Assembly: GCF_000182565.1 (NCBI RefSeq)
Contig: NW_015971537.1
Span: 1,523,299-1,587,298, forward strand
DNA: 64,000 bases
Origin: Spizellomyces punctatus DAOM BR117
Lineage: Eukaryota > Chytridiomycota > Chytridiomycetes > Spizellomycetales > Spizellomycetaceae
Direction: 5' to 3'
Of the stretch, positions 12,012-20,765 are shown piece after piece (positions within the stretch are counted from its first letter, which is position 1; each line of letters opens with the position of its first letter). The translations under genes and the position numbers were made by a program. Below the pieces are notes generated by a model. It had not been told where the DNA came from and made no database searches. It worked only from the letters and a program-made list of their open reading frames with translations.

Positions 12012-12879
12012 TTAGAGTTCCCTGTTGAATTCTTCCTCAACAGGAAGCTCAACACAATCTCTGATGATCACATCAGCAATTGGTTTGTCACCTACAAAAG
12101 ACAGGAAGATTTCGTTGATGAGTACCATGGCTGACAGCTAATGTGTAGGCAAGCATACCAGGAGCGGTAGGGGTCTTTTCAATGGCAGTAACAACTTCCA
12201 TGCCATCAACAACGGAGCCAAAAACTACATGGCGCTGGTCCAACCAACTGGTCTGCACCGTAGTGATAAAGAACTAAATTTAAAGGATAAGGACATGTAA
12301 GGAACAATTCGTACATATCATCAAAACAAACTTCCATATACCTGACTTCCATTAGTATCCTTCCCAGCATTGGCCATCGACAAAACGCCAGGACGAGTGT
12401 GGCGAAGCTTGAAGTTCTCATCGGGGAACTTGTCGCCATAAATGGATTTACCACCAGTACCATCGCCGCGAGTGAAATCGCCACCTTGAATCATAAAGTT
12501 CTTGATAACACGACTTGTAGGATATTCTATCAGGGGAAATATAGTGACAATGTACACACACACAGAGTTTCTTACTGGAACTTTGATCCCTTGTATCCGA
12601 ATCCTTTCTGTAAAGTGTCACAGAGCGTTAGCAGAGCAAGCGCGATTCGCTAAAAGCAATCCTTCTTTTGCCCACCTCTCCGGTACATAAGGCTCGGAAG
12701 TTCTCTACAGTCTTTGGTACAGTTTTTCCGTAGAGTCCAATCGTAATGCGGCCCAAGAACTCGCCCTTTTGTTCAATGTCAAAAGCGACCTTGTTGGTAA
12801 CTTTGGGGCCTTTTGCAGCTTCTACGGCAGATGCCGATGCAAGCAAGAAGGTCAACGCGAGGGTAAGAATGTTCCGCAT
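12012..12879 (-). CDS. Secretory-pathway cyclophilin (cyclophilin B type peptidyl-prolyl isomerase)
   Basis: The protein begins with a hydrophobic signal peptide ([19 protein letters not shown]) before [20 protein letters not shown], so it should fold proteins in the ER. The catalytic cyclophilin residues are present: [15 protein letters not shown] (Arg, Phe, Met, Gln), [13 protein letters not shown] joined to [10 protein letters not shown], and [10 protein letters not shown] (Trp and His). It splices cleanly in five exons, one junction falling inside the codon for the His before RVIKNF. The C-terminus reads [13 protein letters not shown]. It therefore lacks an obvious HDEL/KDEL retrieval signal, although the last residues (REL) loosely resemble one. 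It could be secreted, vacuolar or ER-retained by another means. The length is normal for the family. Confidence 0.93.
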
Positions 12880-12882
12880 GGT

Positions 12883-12966
12883 TTCTTCAAGTTGGATGGA
12901 TGAAGATCAGCAACGATGGTGGTGTTCTTCAAGTTGGATGAAGGTAGATCAACAACGATGGTGGTT
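12883..12966. repeat. Imperfect 42-base tandem duplication in the cyclophilin 5' leader
   Basis: A unit starting TTCTTCAAGTTGGATG at 12883 recurs at 12925 with a few differences and the same ending (ACGATGGTGGT). It lies immediately upstream of the cyclophilin start codon, so it is probably in the 5' UTR or core promoter of that gene. Confidence 0.75.
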
Positions 12967-13341
12967 TATAGGGGTTGCCACTAGGGGTCTAGGGTGCTAG
13001 GGTGGGGTCCCAACTGATGTGCGCGCCAATGATGAGTGCGCCAAATGTGTCATAATTGTGTTCATCACATGAGTGTCACGTGCATTTTCAATAAGGTTAG
13101 AGCATCTCCACTGGTTATAGCATTTTATGGCACAGTCTAGGGCTACTATTTGAATTTGAAATATCTTGATATTTATAGAGATACAGGGTTAGAGTTGTGG
13201 GGAACCAATGAGCCAGCATCTATTTGGAATGCAAATACCGTATGGGTACTGCTGGCCATTTTTGATGCGCGAGGCCTAAATTTCATCCTTACAGGTGGAA
13301 TTAACTCTTGCTAATCCTCAGATTCGCAGCAACAGGCGCAA

Positions 13342-13509
13342 GACGCCTGGGGTTTGCCAGAATCCATCAGTTGGTGGCACCGCGCCGGATTTGCACCAAC
13401 AGACACGAGCTTGGCAGGACGCCTGGGGTTTGCCAGAATCCATCAGTTGGTGGCACCGCGCCGGATTTGCACCAACAGACACGAGCTTGGCAGGACGCCT
13501 GGGGTTTGC
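13342..13509. repeat. 76-base direct tandem repeat, two full copies plus a partial third
   Basis: Copies start with GACGCCTGGGGTTTGC at 13342, 13418 and 13494. The first two are identical by eye over 76 bases. The third breaks off after 16 bases and continues into CACCAACAGGCACAAG, itself a variant of a segment inside the unit (CACCAACAGACACGAG). The repeat thus has an internal sub-repeat and looks like a minisatellite formed by slippage or unequal exchange. It is GC-richer than its surroundings. Confidence 0.9.
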
Positions 13510-13617
13510 ACCAACAGGCACAAGCCAACAAGCGATGGATTAAATCCATCAACAGATGGCTTCCCCGGTGAGAACCGTACGTATCAGATACTGGGAGTCA
13601 TAACCTTATTGAAAATG

Positions 13618-13644
13618 CACGTGACCAGAACAAAAAGTCACGTG
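13618..13644. promoter_or_regulatory. Inverted pair of CACGTGAC sites
   Basis: CACGTGAC at 13618-13625 and its reverse complement GTCACGTG at 13637-13644 face each other across an 11-base gap. Two bHLH-type sites in this arrangement are a plausible binding platform. The gene they would serve is unclear because they lie in the spacer downstream of the isomerase gene and about 740 bases upstream of cyclophilin. Confidence 0.35.
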
Positions 13645-13843
13645 GCAAAGTGCGCGCTCATACTGTAGCAGTGAGTGGGCGCCAGTTGCGACAGTGTGCG
13701 GTGGGCTCTGACTTTGCCACATTGTAGAGGCACAGTTTCCCAAAGCATGCCAAAGTAGGTTGTCCGATGGAATGCAGTTGCAATGTTTTAACAGCGGTCT
13801 CCTTTGCCAGCGACCAGACTATCTAGTGATCTAACCATCTGCA

Positions 13844-14641
13844 CTACATCTTTGCCTTTGACAACCGAGCAAATACGCCCTCTAGTGCCTTGATGGTAGA
13901 AGGCAACGACAGCATCTTCCACGCGGTTTCAGCTTCACTGTTAAGCCACCGTTCATCAGCCCATTCCTTTGCCAACGCTCCCCTCAGGGAGTTCTTTGTT
14001 AGCTGCCTTCCAGGGTCGGGTAGCATCAACAAGCCTTGCATGACCGTTTCCGCCCGTTCCAAGAGTTCCTTTTCATCTTGAACAACCTCATCGACGAGAC
14101 CAATAGCCAATGCTTCCTTTGCCTTGACCATTTTAGCAAACTGAGTAAGCTTGTCAGTTTTGCCCTGCCCAATGACACTGGCCATCAACTTGATCCATTT
14201 GGGTGGGACACTGATCCCGAGGGCCACTTCGTTCAGACCCATGGTTCCGTCCGTAGTAATGACGCGGTAGTCACAAGCAATAGACATACATGTTCCGCCA
14301 GCGGGACAAGCACCTTTGATGGCCGCAACCGTTACCAAAGGCGAGTTTGACAGTCGCGCAAGGAAGGTGTTTGAGACTTTCCAAAACTTTTCGTATCGTT
14401 CACGGCTTGTCGCTGGGGCATATAATTCTTGCAAGTCGTTCCCAGCTGTAAAAACCGGCCGAGAGAGTCCAGAATGGAATACAACCCCACGGACTTTTTT
14501 GTCGTTCTCGAGAGAAGTGAGAGTTTCGAGGAGTTGCTCCCACATTTCCAGGTTCATACTATTAACCGGCTCACGGCGGATGGAGACCAATGCATAGTTA
14601 CCGCGAGTAGTGACGTTGATGAAGCGATCTTTGCCGGACAT
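13844..14641 (-). CDS. ECI1: Delta3,delta2-enoyl-CoA isomerase, mitochondrial ECI1 type
   Basis: This intronless 265-residue crotonase-fold protein matches the ECI1/DCI branch. It shifts the double bond of 3-enoyl-CoA to position 2 for beta-oxidation of unsaturated fatty acids. Visible landmarks are PVNSMNLEMWEQL, FTAGNDLQELY (CoA/oxyanion region), IKGACPAGGTCMSIACDYR, and GLNEVALGI, which carries the single catalytic glutamate of this branch. The tail PDPGRQLTKNSLRG also matches ECI1. The protein begins MSGKDRFINVTTRGNYALV with no long presequence, and the C-terminus (SKAKM) is not a canonical PTS1, so its location is uncertain. It is one of the few intronless genes in the window. A TCACGTG site lies about 90 bases upstream. 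Confidence 0.9.
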   Translation of the reverse strand: MSGKDRFINVTTRGNYALVSIRREPVNSMNLEMWEQLLETLTSLENDKKVRGVVFHSGLSRPVFTAGNDLQELYAPATSRERYEKFWKVSNTFLARLSNSPLVTVAAIKGACPAGGTCMSIACDYRVITTDGTMGLNEVALGISVPPKWIKLMASVIGQGKTDKLTQFAKMVKAKEALAIGLVDEVVQDEKELLERAETVMQGLLMLPDPGRQLTKNSLRGALAKEWADERWLNSEAETAWKMLSLPSTIKALEGVFARLSKAKM

Positions 14642-14730
14642 TGTTTAGATGCAGATGGAAGAACTGAGATGGGAAGGAGATGGTCTCGTGGGCCACGCGC
14701 CTTGCTTTAAAGGCCACCATGATCTCGCTA

Positions 14731-14737
14731 TCACGTG
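14731..14737. promoter_or_regulatory. TCACGTG site in the isomerase promoter
   Basis: A bHLH-type core lies 90 bases upstream of the isomerase ATG, like the other copies listed for this window. Confidence 0.35.
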
Positions 14738-14834
14738 TCCCCGTTCAGGGTTGCGATGGATTTGGGAATGGATATGGCGGATATTCAGATATCAGCACAC
14801 TACGAGAATGCAATCGCCCATAATTTTAAAGGAT

Positions 14835-14978
14835 ATGCCGGCCATACTGCACAAGTTATCATCATCGCAATGCGCTCAAAATAAGCAACACAACGTGGAC
14901 GACGAGATCTCTGCCCTGAAGCAAAAGCTGCAATATGACATGAGGGCCGATGGGGGGCTCAGCAGCTGGAGCGGTTAA
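14835..14978 (+). CDS. Possible 47-residue small ORF, unassigned
   Basis: An ATG at 14835 opens 47 codons (MPAILHKLSSSQCAQNK at the start) with a short heptad-like stretch, VDDEISALKQKLQ, ending in SSWSG and a TAA at 14976. It sits 155 bases upstream of the syntaxin ATG on the same strand. It could be a microprotein, an upstream ORF on the syntaxin transcript, or chance. Nothing but the open frame and composition supports it. Confidence 0.2.
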   Translation: MPAILHKLSSSQCAQNKQHNVDDEISALKQKLQYDMRADGGLSSWSG

Positions 14979-15132
14979 TTAGGTGCATAGCCACTTCCTA
15001 TCACCTAATGCGCCTTTCGGGTCCGCTTTTGCAGAGTTTTAACGCTGACCTTGTTTGCATCGCCATCGCAAATCAAACACCCACTCTCTGCCCTCTGTAA
15101 ACTACTTTCTTACACTCGAACTTTTAGCAGCA

Positions 15133-16589
15133 ATGCCTATCGATCGCTTCGGGAGCCTAAAGGTAAGGTTGACCATACTCGTACGCGGTGGGCCAACCCA
15201 TCTTCAACGCTTTGTTCCAGCAGGCCGACACATCGCATCAAACTGTTGTCGAAATGGAAGGGCTTTTGACGCAGCCTTCAGTGGGGGGCGAAGGTTTGGA
15301 CACATTTTTCAACGAGGTGCGGTACATTTATCTCTACCAATCCAGTTTAAAGTTGAACTGATGGCAGCACATTTTTTATTAGGTCGAATTGATGAAATCG
15401 GACATTAAGATAGTACGAAGGAATGTGGGAGAAATTGAACGATTGCATTATGCGGGGTTACTGTCGGCCAATGATAAAGGTAAACGGCTTTGGTTCCTAT
15501 GTTTCTAAACGTGTGTTGAAATGATCCAATCAAACTTTGTAGAAAATAGGGATGCGCTTGAGAGGGCGTCGAACGATACAAAGAGGCTCATTGGAAGGCT
15601 CCGAGCAAAAGTCAAGGGTAGATCATCCACTTCATTTTCATAATGTTCGCCTTGCATTGAGTTATTCTGATTATTGTGTAGATCTGATGGAGGCAACTGA
15701 TCGAATGAAGCCAACACGGAACGCACAAATACGTCGCACGCACGAGCGAAGCCTGGTTAATGAGATTGTCAAGGTCGCGGCTGAATATCAGCAGATGGAG
15801 CAACAAGTGAAACAGCAACACAGAGAGCGTTTGGAGCGCCAGTACAAGATTGGTACCTATACTATGGTCTGCTGTAGCGTGACAGTGACTGAATGATGGC
15901 TACTAGTCCGCCCGGGTGCCACAGATGAAGAAGTCTCTAATGTCGTAGAACACGGAGGCAGCGTGTTCTCTCAAGAGGCAAGAAAACAAGTTACGCAACT
16001 TTCAGTACAGTCGGTTATATTGACTAGGCAACCCAGATCCTCAGCGCCCGCGTAGGAGAACAACGACAGGCTTTGGAAGAAGTACAGTCGCGACATGTCC
16101 AAATCAAGCAGATCGAGACTGCATTGGTGGAACTGTTTGACCTAACGACGGAGATGAGTCATCTATTGGACCAGCACCAGGTTCGCCAAAGGCATAATAT
16201 CATCGAAATGGGTGCCGTGATTAACATTCTCATGTATTACAGGAAATCATTAACATTGTAGACGCTCAGGTGGAACAGGTTCACGTGTGAGTAGCGCAAT
16301 GGCGTATCCTTTCAAATGTGTCATCGTACTGTCCTCACACTATCATAGGACTGTGGAGAAAGGGAACCGGGAGCTTACTTTTGCAACCGCAAGTGCTAAA
16401 AGTGCTCGAAAAGTGAGATAATTATGTGCTTTTGTCCGAGCAATCTGCCATCATACTCATCATTCATGTTTGATATTGCAGACCAAATGGATCATTGCAG
16501 GGATAGTCTTGGTGGTTGTAGGAGTTATTGCCGCTGTTGTAGCAGTGAAGCTATCGCAATCAAAGAGCCAGCAAAGAAATAATGCCTGA
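15133..16589 (+). CDS. Plasma-membrane type syntaxin (Qa-SNARE, Sso1/STX1 family)
   Basis: Qa-SNAREs drive vesicle fusion at the plasma membrane. Nine to ten exons give MPIDRFGSLK, an Habc bundle (FNEVELMKSDIKIVRRN, RIRRTHERSLVNEIVKVA, HRERLERQYKIVRPGATDEE), a SNARE helix and a single C-terminal anchor (WIIAGIVLVVVGVIAAVVAV) with a short polar tail. Aligned without gaps to Sso1, the SNARE core runs TTEMSHLLDQHQEIINIVD, with hydrophobic layers at the expected spacing. At the zero layer, where nearly all Qa-SNAREs have Gln, the codon is CAC (His), flanked by Gln on both sides. An intron begins directly after the following Gln codon, but no alternative splice restores Gln at that register. The ATG at 15133 follows a pyrimidine-rich leader. 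Confidence 0.9.
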
Positions 16590-17068
16590 CTCTATGCATC
16601 TTGTATACAAAATAATTACCCTTTATCGCATTCCTTTGAATTCATCAGCAGCAACTACCCCAGCATATCTTGCTTCGTGCAGATAGCCATATCAGGCAAC
16701 ATTGTGGCGGCATAGTCACGCATAGTAGGCTTAGTAAGGAAAATAGCTAATCGATGCGCTGCTGGTCATGGGATCATCTTATCAAACCTCCGTCCGAACG
16801 ACCGAGCCGTTTTGGAGGGCGGTCGGGGCTTATAAAAAAGGGAGGAGCTTGTCATTTCCTCTTGTTTTTTCCTTCTTCCGTTTCTTCTTGTTTTCCATAT
16901 CACGCCTTGTTGGGATTTCGTGCCTTGTCTTTAGCCGTCCATCGCTACCCAGCTCTTGCACACGCTCAAAGCACAGCTTTGCCTGAAAAGCCTCAGTTGA
17001 CACGTCGCGCGTCAAAGAGGTTCCATCCAATCCCCCCGTATTAGAGACTCGCGAAAGAATCAAGAACG
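16590..17068. promoter_or_regulatory. Promoter region of the retropepsin-like gene
   Basis: This 479-base spacer holds a clear TATA box at 16831 followed by a pyrimidine-rich stretch at 16855-16900. The leader to the ATG at 17069 would be about 200 bases. Open frames across it are not supported. Confidence 0.5.
16831..16840 (+). promoter_or_regulatory. TATA box (TATAAAAAAG)
   Basis: It is preceded by GC-rich sequence and followed within 30 bases by a CT-rich tract. This is a typical focused fungal promoter layout for the gene starting at 17069. Confidence 0.6.
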
Positions 17069-17697
17069 ATGGCTTCTCGCCCAATCCCGACGCCTGCAGT
17101 ATCTAAAACTCGCTTCCCTTTAAAGGCCTCTCCAAGCGCATCTCCCTTGGCCCTGTCTTTCCTCCCCCCAACTCGTCCCTCATCCCACCCTCTGATTCTC
17201 CTCAACCCGTACACATCCCGGAAAAATATCACCGCTATCATCGATGAAGCTCAACTGTCACCCCCTTCCGACGATGTACATGTGCCCATGACGAAAATTG
17301 AGCCGTTTGTGCATACACGACAGGTTGGAGGCGTTTTTGTACGAGGAATTGACGCTGGGGAACTCGGGTTGGCGCCATTGGGTGAGGCCGACACGTGCTA
17401 TGGTCGAGTTCAGAGGTAAGCTTTGTTTTTTGCTGGTTTCTGAATTAGGTTGCTAACCTCTGCGCACGCACATGGCACAGATACTCGTCCGTTGTCGCCA
17501 TTGTTTTTGGTCGTCAGGCTGTTATTGAGAATGTCTATGAACTTCCTGCTGCCTTCAAGAACACTCAGTACGCAGAAGGCGTCATTGGAATGGATACCCT
17601 TTGGTCCCTCGGTTTGAACGTTGCCGTCGACCGTGGAATGGTATATCTCCAGGATCCCGAGCTGAGCCAATACGTTGACCATGGCAAGTCTGCCTAA
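17069..17697 (+). CDS. Solitary retropepsin-like (aspartic protease fold) protein, active site altered
   Basis: Two exons (17069-17415 and 17481-17697) encode 187 residues. After a Ser/Pro-rich N-terminus comes HPLILLNPYTSRKNITAIID, then EAQLS where retropepsins have the catalytic DTGAxxS. It is followed by GVFVRGIDAGELGLAPLG, a beta-rich stretch (SSVVAIVFG) and GVIGMDTLWSLGLNVAVDRG. The last is very like the ILGMDFL-type signature of Ty3 and Ddi1-like retropepsins. The order and spacing fit one protease subunit, but Thr-Gly of the DTG triad is replaced by Glu-Ala. No reverse transcriptase, integrase or long repeats lie nearby, so this is a single-copy gene, perhaps domesticated. The family assignment is inference from the C-terminal half; the protein may be a non-catalytic pseudoprotease. 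It has a good TATA promoter. Confidence 0.55.
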
Positions 17698-18205
17698 GTT
17701 ATGCTGCCGCGCTTCTGCCACTGCATCAAATCCTCCTTTTTGTATACGTTTATACCCGCCTTTTTTTGTGTACATGCTGTTGTTCTTGTCCCCGTTATCT
17801 TTCAGCGGAGAAAGTGTTATTGTACACCCAGACTATGCATCTGTACAAAAGTAGTAGAAAGCAAAACCCGAGGACGTTGTCTCGTGTTAAATGAATCCTG
17901 CAGCAATAATACATTTTTCTCTTTTTATTTTGGTGCATTGACATGGTCTCTGAGTGTGCTTTCCTTGTCTCGTTGCCATTGAAAACTTCAAATCGATCGC
18001 TCACCATATGTTCAACACTTGGATGACGATACGGAATATGGGCTGCAAAAGGAGGACATGTTTAGCATTCGGCTATTTGCTTGGCAAGGAGGATAACGCG
18101 TTGTTCACTTACAACAAGCACCATTGACCTTTTAGCCCCAAATCTGCCCTCTTTCTGAGATTACCTCTTGGCTCAGTCCACCCAGCTTTTATCGTCGTCG
18201 TTAGA
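17698..18205. other. Intergenic spacer before the promethin-like gene
   Basis: This holds the 3' end of the retropepsin-like gene, including T-rich runs near 17735-17770, and the promoter of the next plus-strand gene. I see no gene, RNA or repeat. Confidence 0.4.
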
Positions 18206-18949
18206 ATGGCCACCACTACACTGAAATCAACATCCTCCCACGGCCTGGCGGCTCCCTCGCTGGCCCAAGCGCAACTCCTTCAGGTAGACTGACGATCTCT
18301 CGCCCTGGTGCTACACCATTCAACTCACATTTTGTTCACGGCTAAAGACCCTCCGCACAACAACCCAGACGCTCACCACCCAATTGACTACCCTCGCTCA
18401 GGACACAACGCTGGTCCTCAATCACTACATGCAAGTGCACCCGCCCCTCAAAACATTTGTTACAACCGCTGGCGTCTTGAGCGCTGTTCCCGTTGCGGTC
18501 TTCTTGGGGTGGATTGTTGTGAGCTGTGTGGGAACGTTTGTTGTTGCATGTATGTTGTGTGCATTGTGCTGTTTTGATCATGTTCTTTTCGCTGACATGG
18601 CAGTAGTGTTGAGCACAATCTTGCTCGAATCGACACTTGTCTCTGTGGGGTTTTTCATTCTTCTTCCAATCGAAGCGTGCATCCTTTTCGTAGCGGGCGC
18701 TGCGGCGGCCGTGAGGTACGGAGGCGGAAGATGGGGCGATGCGGTGGAAAGGGTTGTTCGAAGGTGTGATTGCTGTCTTTGGTGTACTTGGGGTCTACCG
18801 GTTTTAACCTAGGCTTGATGACTCTTAGGATTTGGATCCTAACTGGTGAAGTGTACCGGCTGCTTGGCGATAGGCTGGAAGCGGTAGGAAAGGTAGAGAT
18901 GCCAAAGATGGAGAGAAGGTCCATCGTGACGTGCGACGATGAGGAGTAA
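18206..18949 (+). CDS. Promethin/LDAF1-like lipid-droplet protein
   Basis: Four exons encode about 165 residues. A polar Ser/Thr/Gln-rich N-terminus (SSHGLAAPSLAQAQLLQ) is followed by a compact hydrophobic block: FVTTAGVLSAVPVAVFLGWI, then after an intron LSTILLESTLVSVGFFILLP, then FVAGAAAAVRYG. A charged tail ends VTCDDEE. The paired helical hairpins with PxxxFLG and LLE are the pattern of promethin (LDAF1), the seipin partner that marks sites of lipid-droplet formation in the ER. The assignment rests on this topology and these motifs, so another small ER hairpin protein remains possible. The intron after VVA and the one before RIWILTGEVYRLLG keep the frame. Confidence 0.6.
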
Positions 18950-19373
18950 GGAGTACCGCCATTGTCAGGATTTTATTCTTTGTACATTTTTCCGTCTTGT
19001 TGTGGGCAAAATATATCCCAAAGCCTCCTTCTTAAAGTGGAGACTCAAGTTCTAGATGAGTGTATCTGATGCTCATACTCAGAATACTATCTTTCTACAA
19101 GATATTACGAGTAATTTCATGCGCCTGTGTTCAGGCGTTGCCACGATATATGCAGTAGGATTAAAATCCCTAGAATGCTAATGGTAGCAAGACATACCCA
19201 CAAATCATCTCGAACTAATTCCACACACCCCTCCCATGCAAGTGCATAAATATAAACAATGCTACATCTAAGATCCGTCACCCTTCATGTATATACATAC
19301 CCGCCGGCCTTTTGGCGTTTAGGAACTTACATGCTTGTAAATAAATACTTAGCACCATGCAGCCCATCTCGCA
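18950..19373. other. Intergenic spacer between convergent genes
   Basis: It lies between the promethin-like stop and the UXT stop. It is AT-rich with no supported ORF, repeat or RNA. Confidence 0.4.
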
Positions 19374-20072
19374 TCAAGGTTCTCGATACACCTTCTGCTC
19401 CGTGTGATCCAATTCCAAAATCTCTTGAATGGCTTGCAACACAAGCTTTATGTGTGCTTTTATTTTTGATGCCGTCTCCGTGTGTTTGTCAGCCGCTCTG
19501 AGGAAACCGTGGGGTCAGTGAGATACTGAGAATGAATGAAAAGAAACAGAAACTGACTTTAGTAATGATTTCTCCTTTTCTCCAATGAAAGTAACGGCTT
19601 CGTCCAGCGTTAGTTCAACGTGGTAGCCTGCTCCTACTTTGACGTAGATCCTCGATGTATCTGGCCTACAAAAGCAAAACATTGTCCAGGAGAAAGGAAT
19701 GAGGAGAAAGTAGGAGAACTACATACACTTTGGCTTGCATGAAAAACTCGCATCCAACATCCATCATGGTTTTCAGCTCGTTGAGCTTTTCATTTCTGAG
19801 CAGGTCAATCTGGTTACGCAACTTTAGGCTACAACGACTATGTGTAAGTTCACAGGCCTACACCCAACCGGTAAACAGTCGGCAGAGAATGTTGCCCAAG
19901 GGTGTGAGCAAAACGCTACGCACTATTCAGCAATGGTCTCGTAAATCTTGTCCCGAGCGACCACAGCCTTTTGTAGGTCTACTCGTAGTCGCTCATTTAC
20001 AAAGCGTTCGTATCTTTCTATTTGTTTTGTTTTGTCTCGTGAGCCGGACTCTGTGAGGTTTGGCTTGTCCAT
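19374..20072 (-). CDS. UXT: UXT-like alpha-prefoldin
   Basis: UXT is an alpha-class prefoldin of the R2TP/prefoldin-like chaperone complex. The model starts MDKPNLTESGSRDKTKQIE and continues RYERFVNERLRVDLQKAV, then across introns YLKLRNQIDLLRNEKLNEL, DVGCEFFMQAKV, PDTSRIYVKVGAGYHVELT and LDEAVTFIGEKEKSLL, then KIKAHIKLVLQAIQEI. The order, the VPDTSRIYV hallmark of the beta-hairpin and the coiled-coil flanks match animal UXT along its length. UXT is absent from budding yeast. A TCACGTGA palindrome lies 77 bases upstream of the ATG. Confidence 0.9.
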
Positions 20073-20148
20073 GGTTGCTGATTTCAGTTGAACTGATCTG
20101 TCCTATTCCCATCCCACTAGATCTGTTATGAGCTGCATCCCCACAAAT

Positions 20149-20156
20149 TCACGTGA
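20149..20156. promoter_or_regulatory. TCACGTGA palindrome upstream of UXT
   Basis: A perfect 8-base palindrome lies 77 bases upstream of the UXT start codon. It is the same motif and a similar distance to that seen at CENP-I and the CUE/CCCH/Smr gene. Confidence 0.4.
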
Positions 20157-20680
20157 CAGATTTGGTGAAGGTTTTGAAGGGACAGTGGAGCTTTCCATTT
20201 GATTTGGTGAAGGCATCTACTTGGGATATCTGCTACAAAGGGATGGTCGGACGGGCCGACTGGACTATCTAGCTGGATATGTCATGTTTTAAAGCAAGCA
20301 GCCCCGTCACAATGAAGGCTGATCGTGCAATCATGTGCATGTTTTCTGTACATGAACGAGATGTGCCATGGGCGAGTCAAAAGTCATTGCAGTCAGAGGT
20401 GCACAAGGCAATGTTGTTTCTTCAGAGGCGGGGGTCTTACGTCCCACTCGGAAACACGGACCAATGCTTTTCATCATCCTGCAACGAACTCTGCTCAAAC
20501 CCACGGCACTCTCCCGTTTAAACCAAGCAGTTTCGCTCAACCACTTCTTAGTGCAGTGCCAACAGCCGAATGTAATTTATCGCCGACAGTGAACTAAAAA
20601 GTCGTTGGAAACAACGGGCTGTATTCCTCTGCGGGATGAAGAGTAAAACGCAAAGGTTGACTTTGGCTGCACACGATGCC

Positions 20681-20706
20681 TATTTATACGCTTTGAATAG
20701 CCAATC
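20681..20706 (-). promoter_or_regulatory. Orphan CCAAT plus TATA promoter (minus strand)
   Basis: Read on the minus strand, GATTGGCT (20699-20706) is followed about 10 bases later by TATAAATA (20681-20688). This is a textbook CCAAT/TATA pair firing toward lower coordinates. The downstream sequence to 20280 has no long ORF; the first ATG opens only about 48 codons. The transcript may be non-coding, a small protein or a spliced gene I cannot parse. Confidence 0.45.
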
Positions 20707-20765
20707 AGAGCGCTAGAAGTTTTTTTGTCACCAAGCCATCTCGCGCCACAAGCAATATTTCGTAT

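Larger units (their letters stand above)
12880..13843. other. Repeat-bearing intergenic spacer
   Basis: Almost 1 kb lies between the cyclophilin start and the isomerase stop. It holds a 42-base duplication next to the cyclophilin ATG, a 76-base tandem repeat and an inverted pair of CACGTG sites. At 13100-13114 there is a GAGCATCTCCACTGG stretch that resembles a transposon end. Frames open across the tandem repeat have no family match and exist only because the repeat lacks stops. I see no convincing gene. Confidence 0.6.
14642..15132. other. Divergent promoter region of the isomerase and syntaxin genes
   Basis: The two start codons face away from each other across this 491-base stretch. It contains a TCACGTG site at 14731-14737 and a pyrimidine-rich run (15080-15125) just before the syntaxin ATG. 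It also contains one small unassigned ORF at 14835-14978. Confidence 0.45.

Noticed and set aside
13295-13668. Overlapping frames in several registers across the tandem repeat
   Set aside because: They arise because the 76-base unit lacks stop codons; no start, splice or family evidence supports coding.
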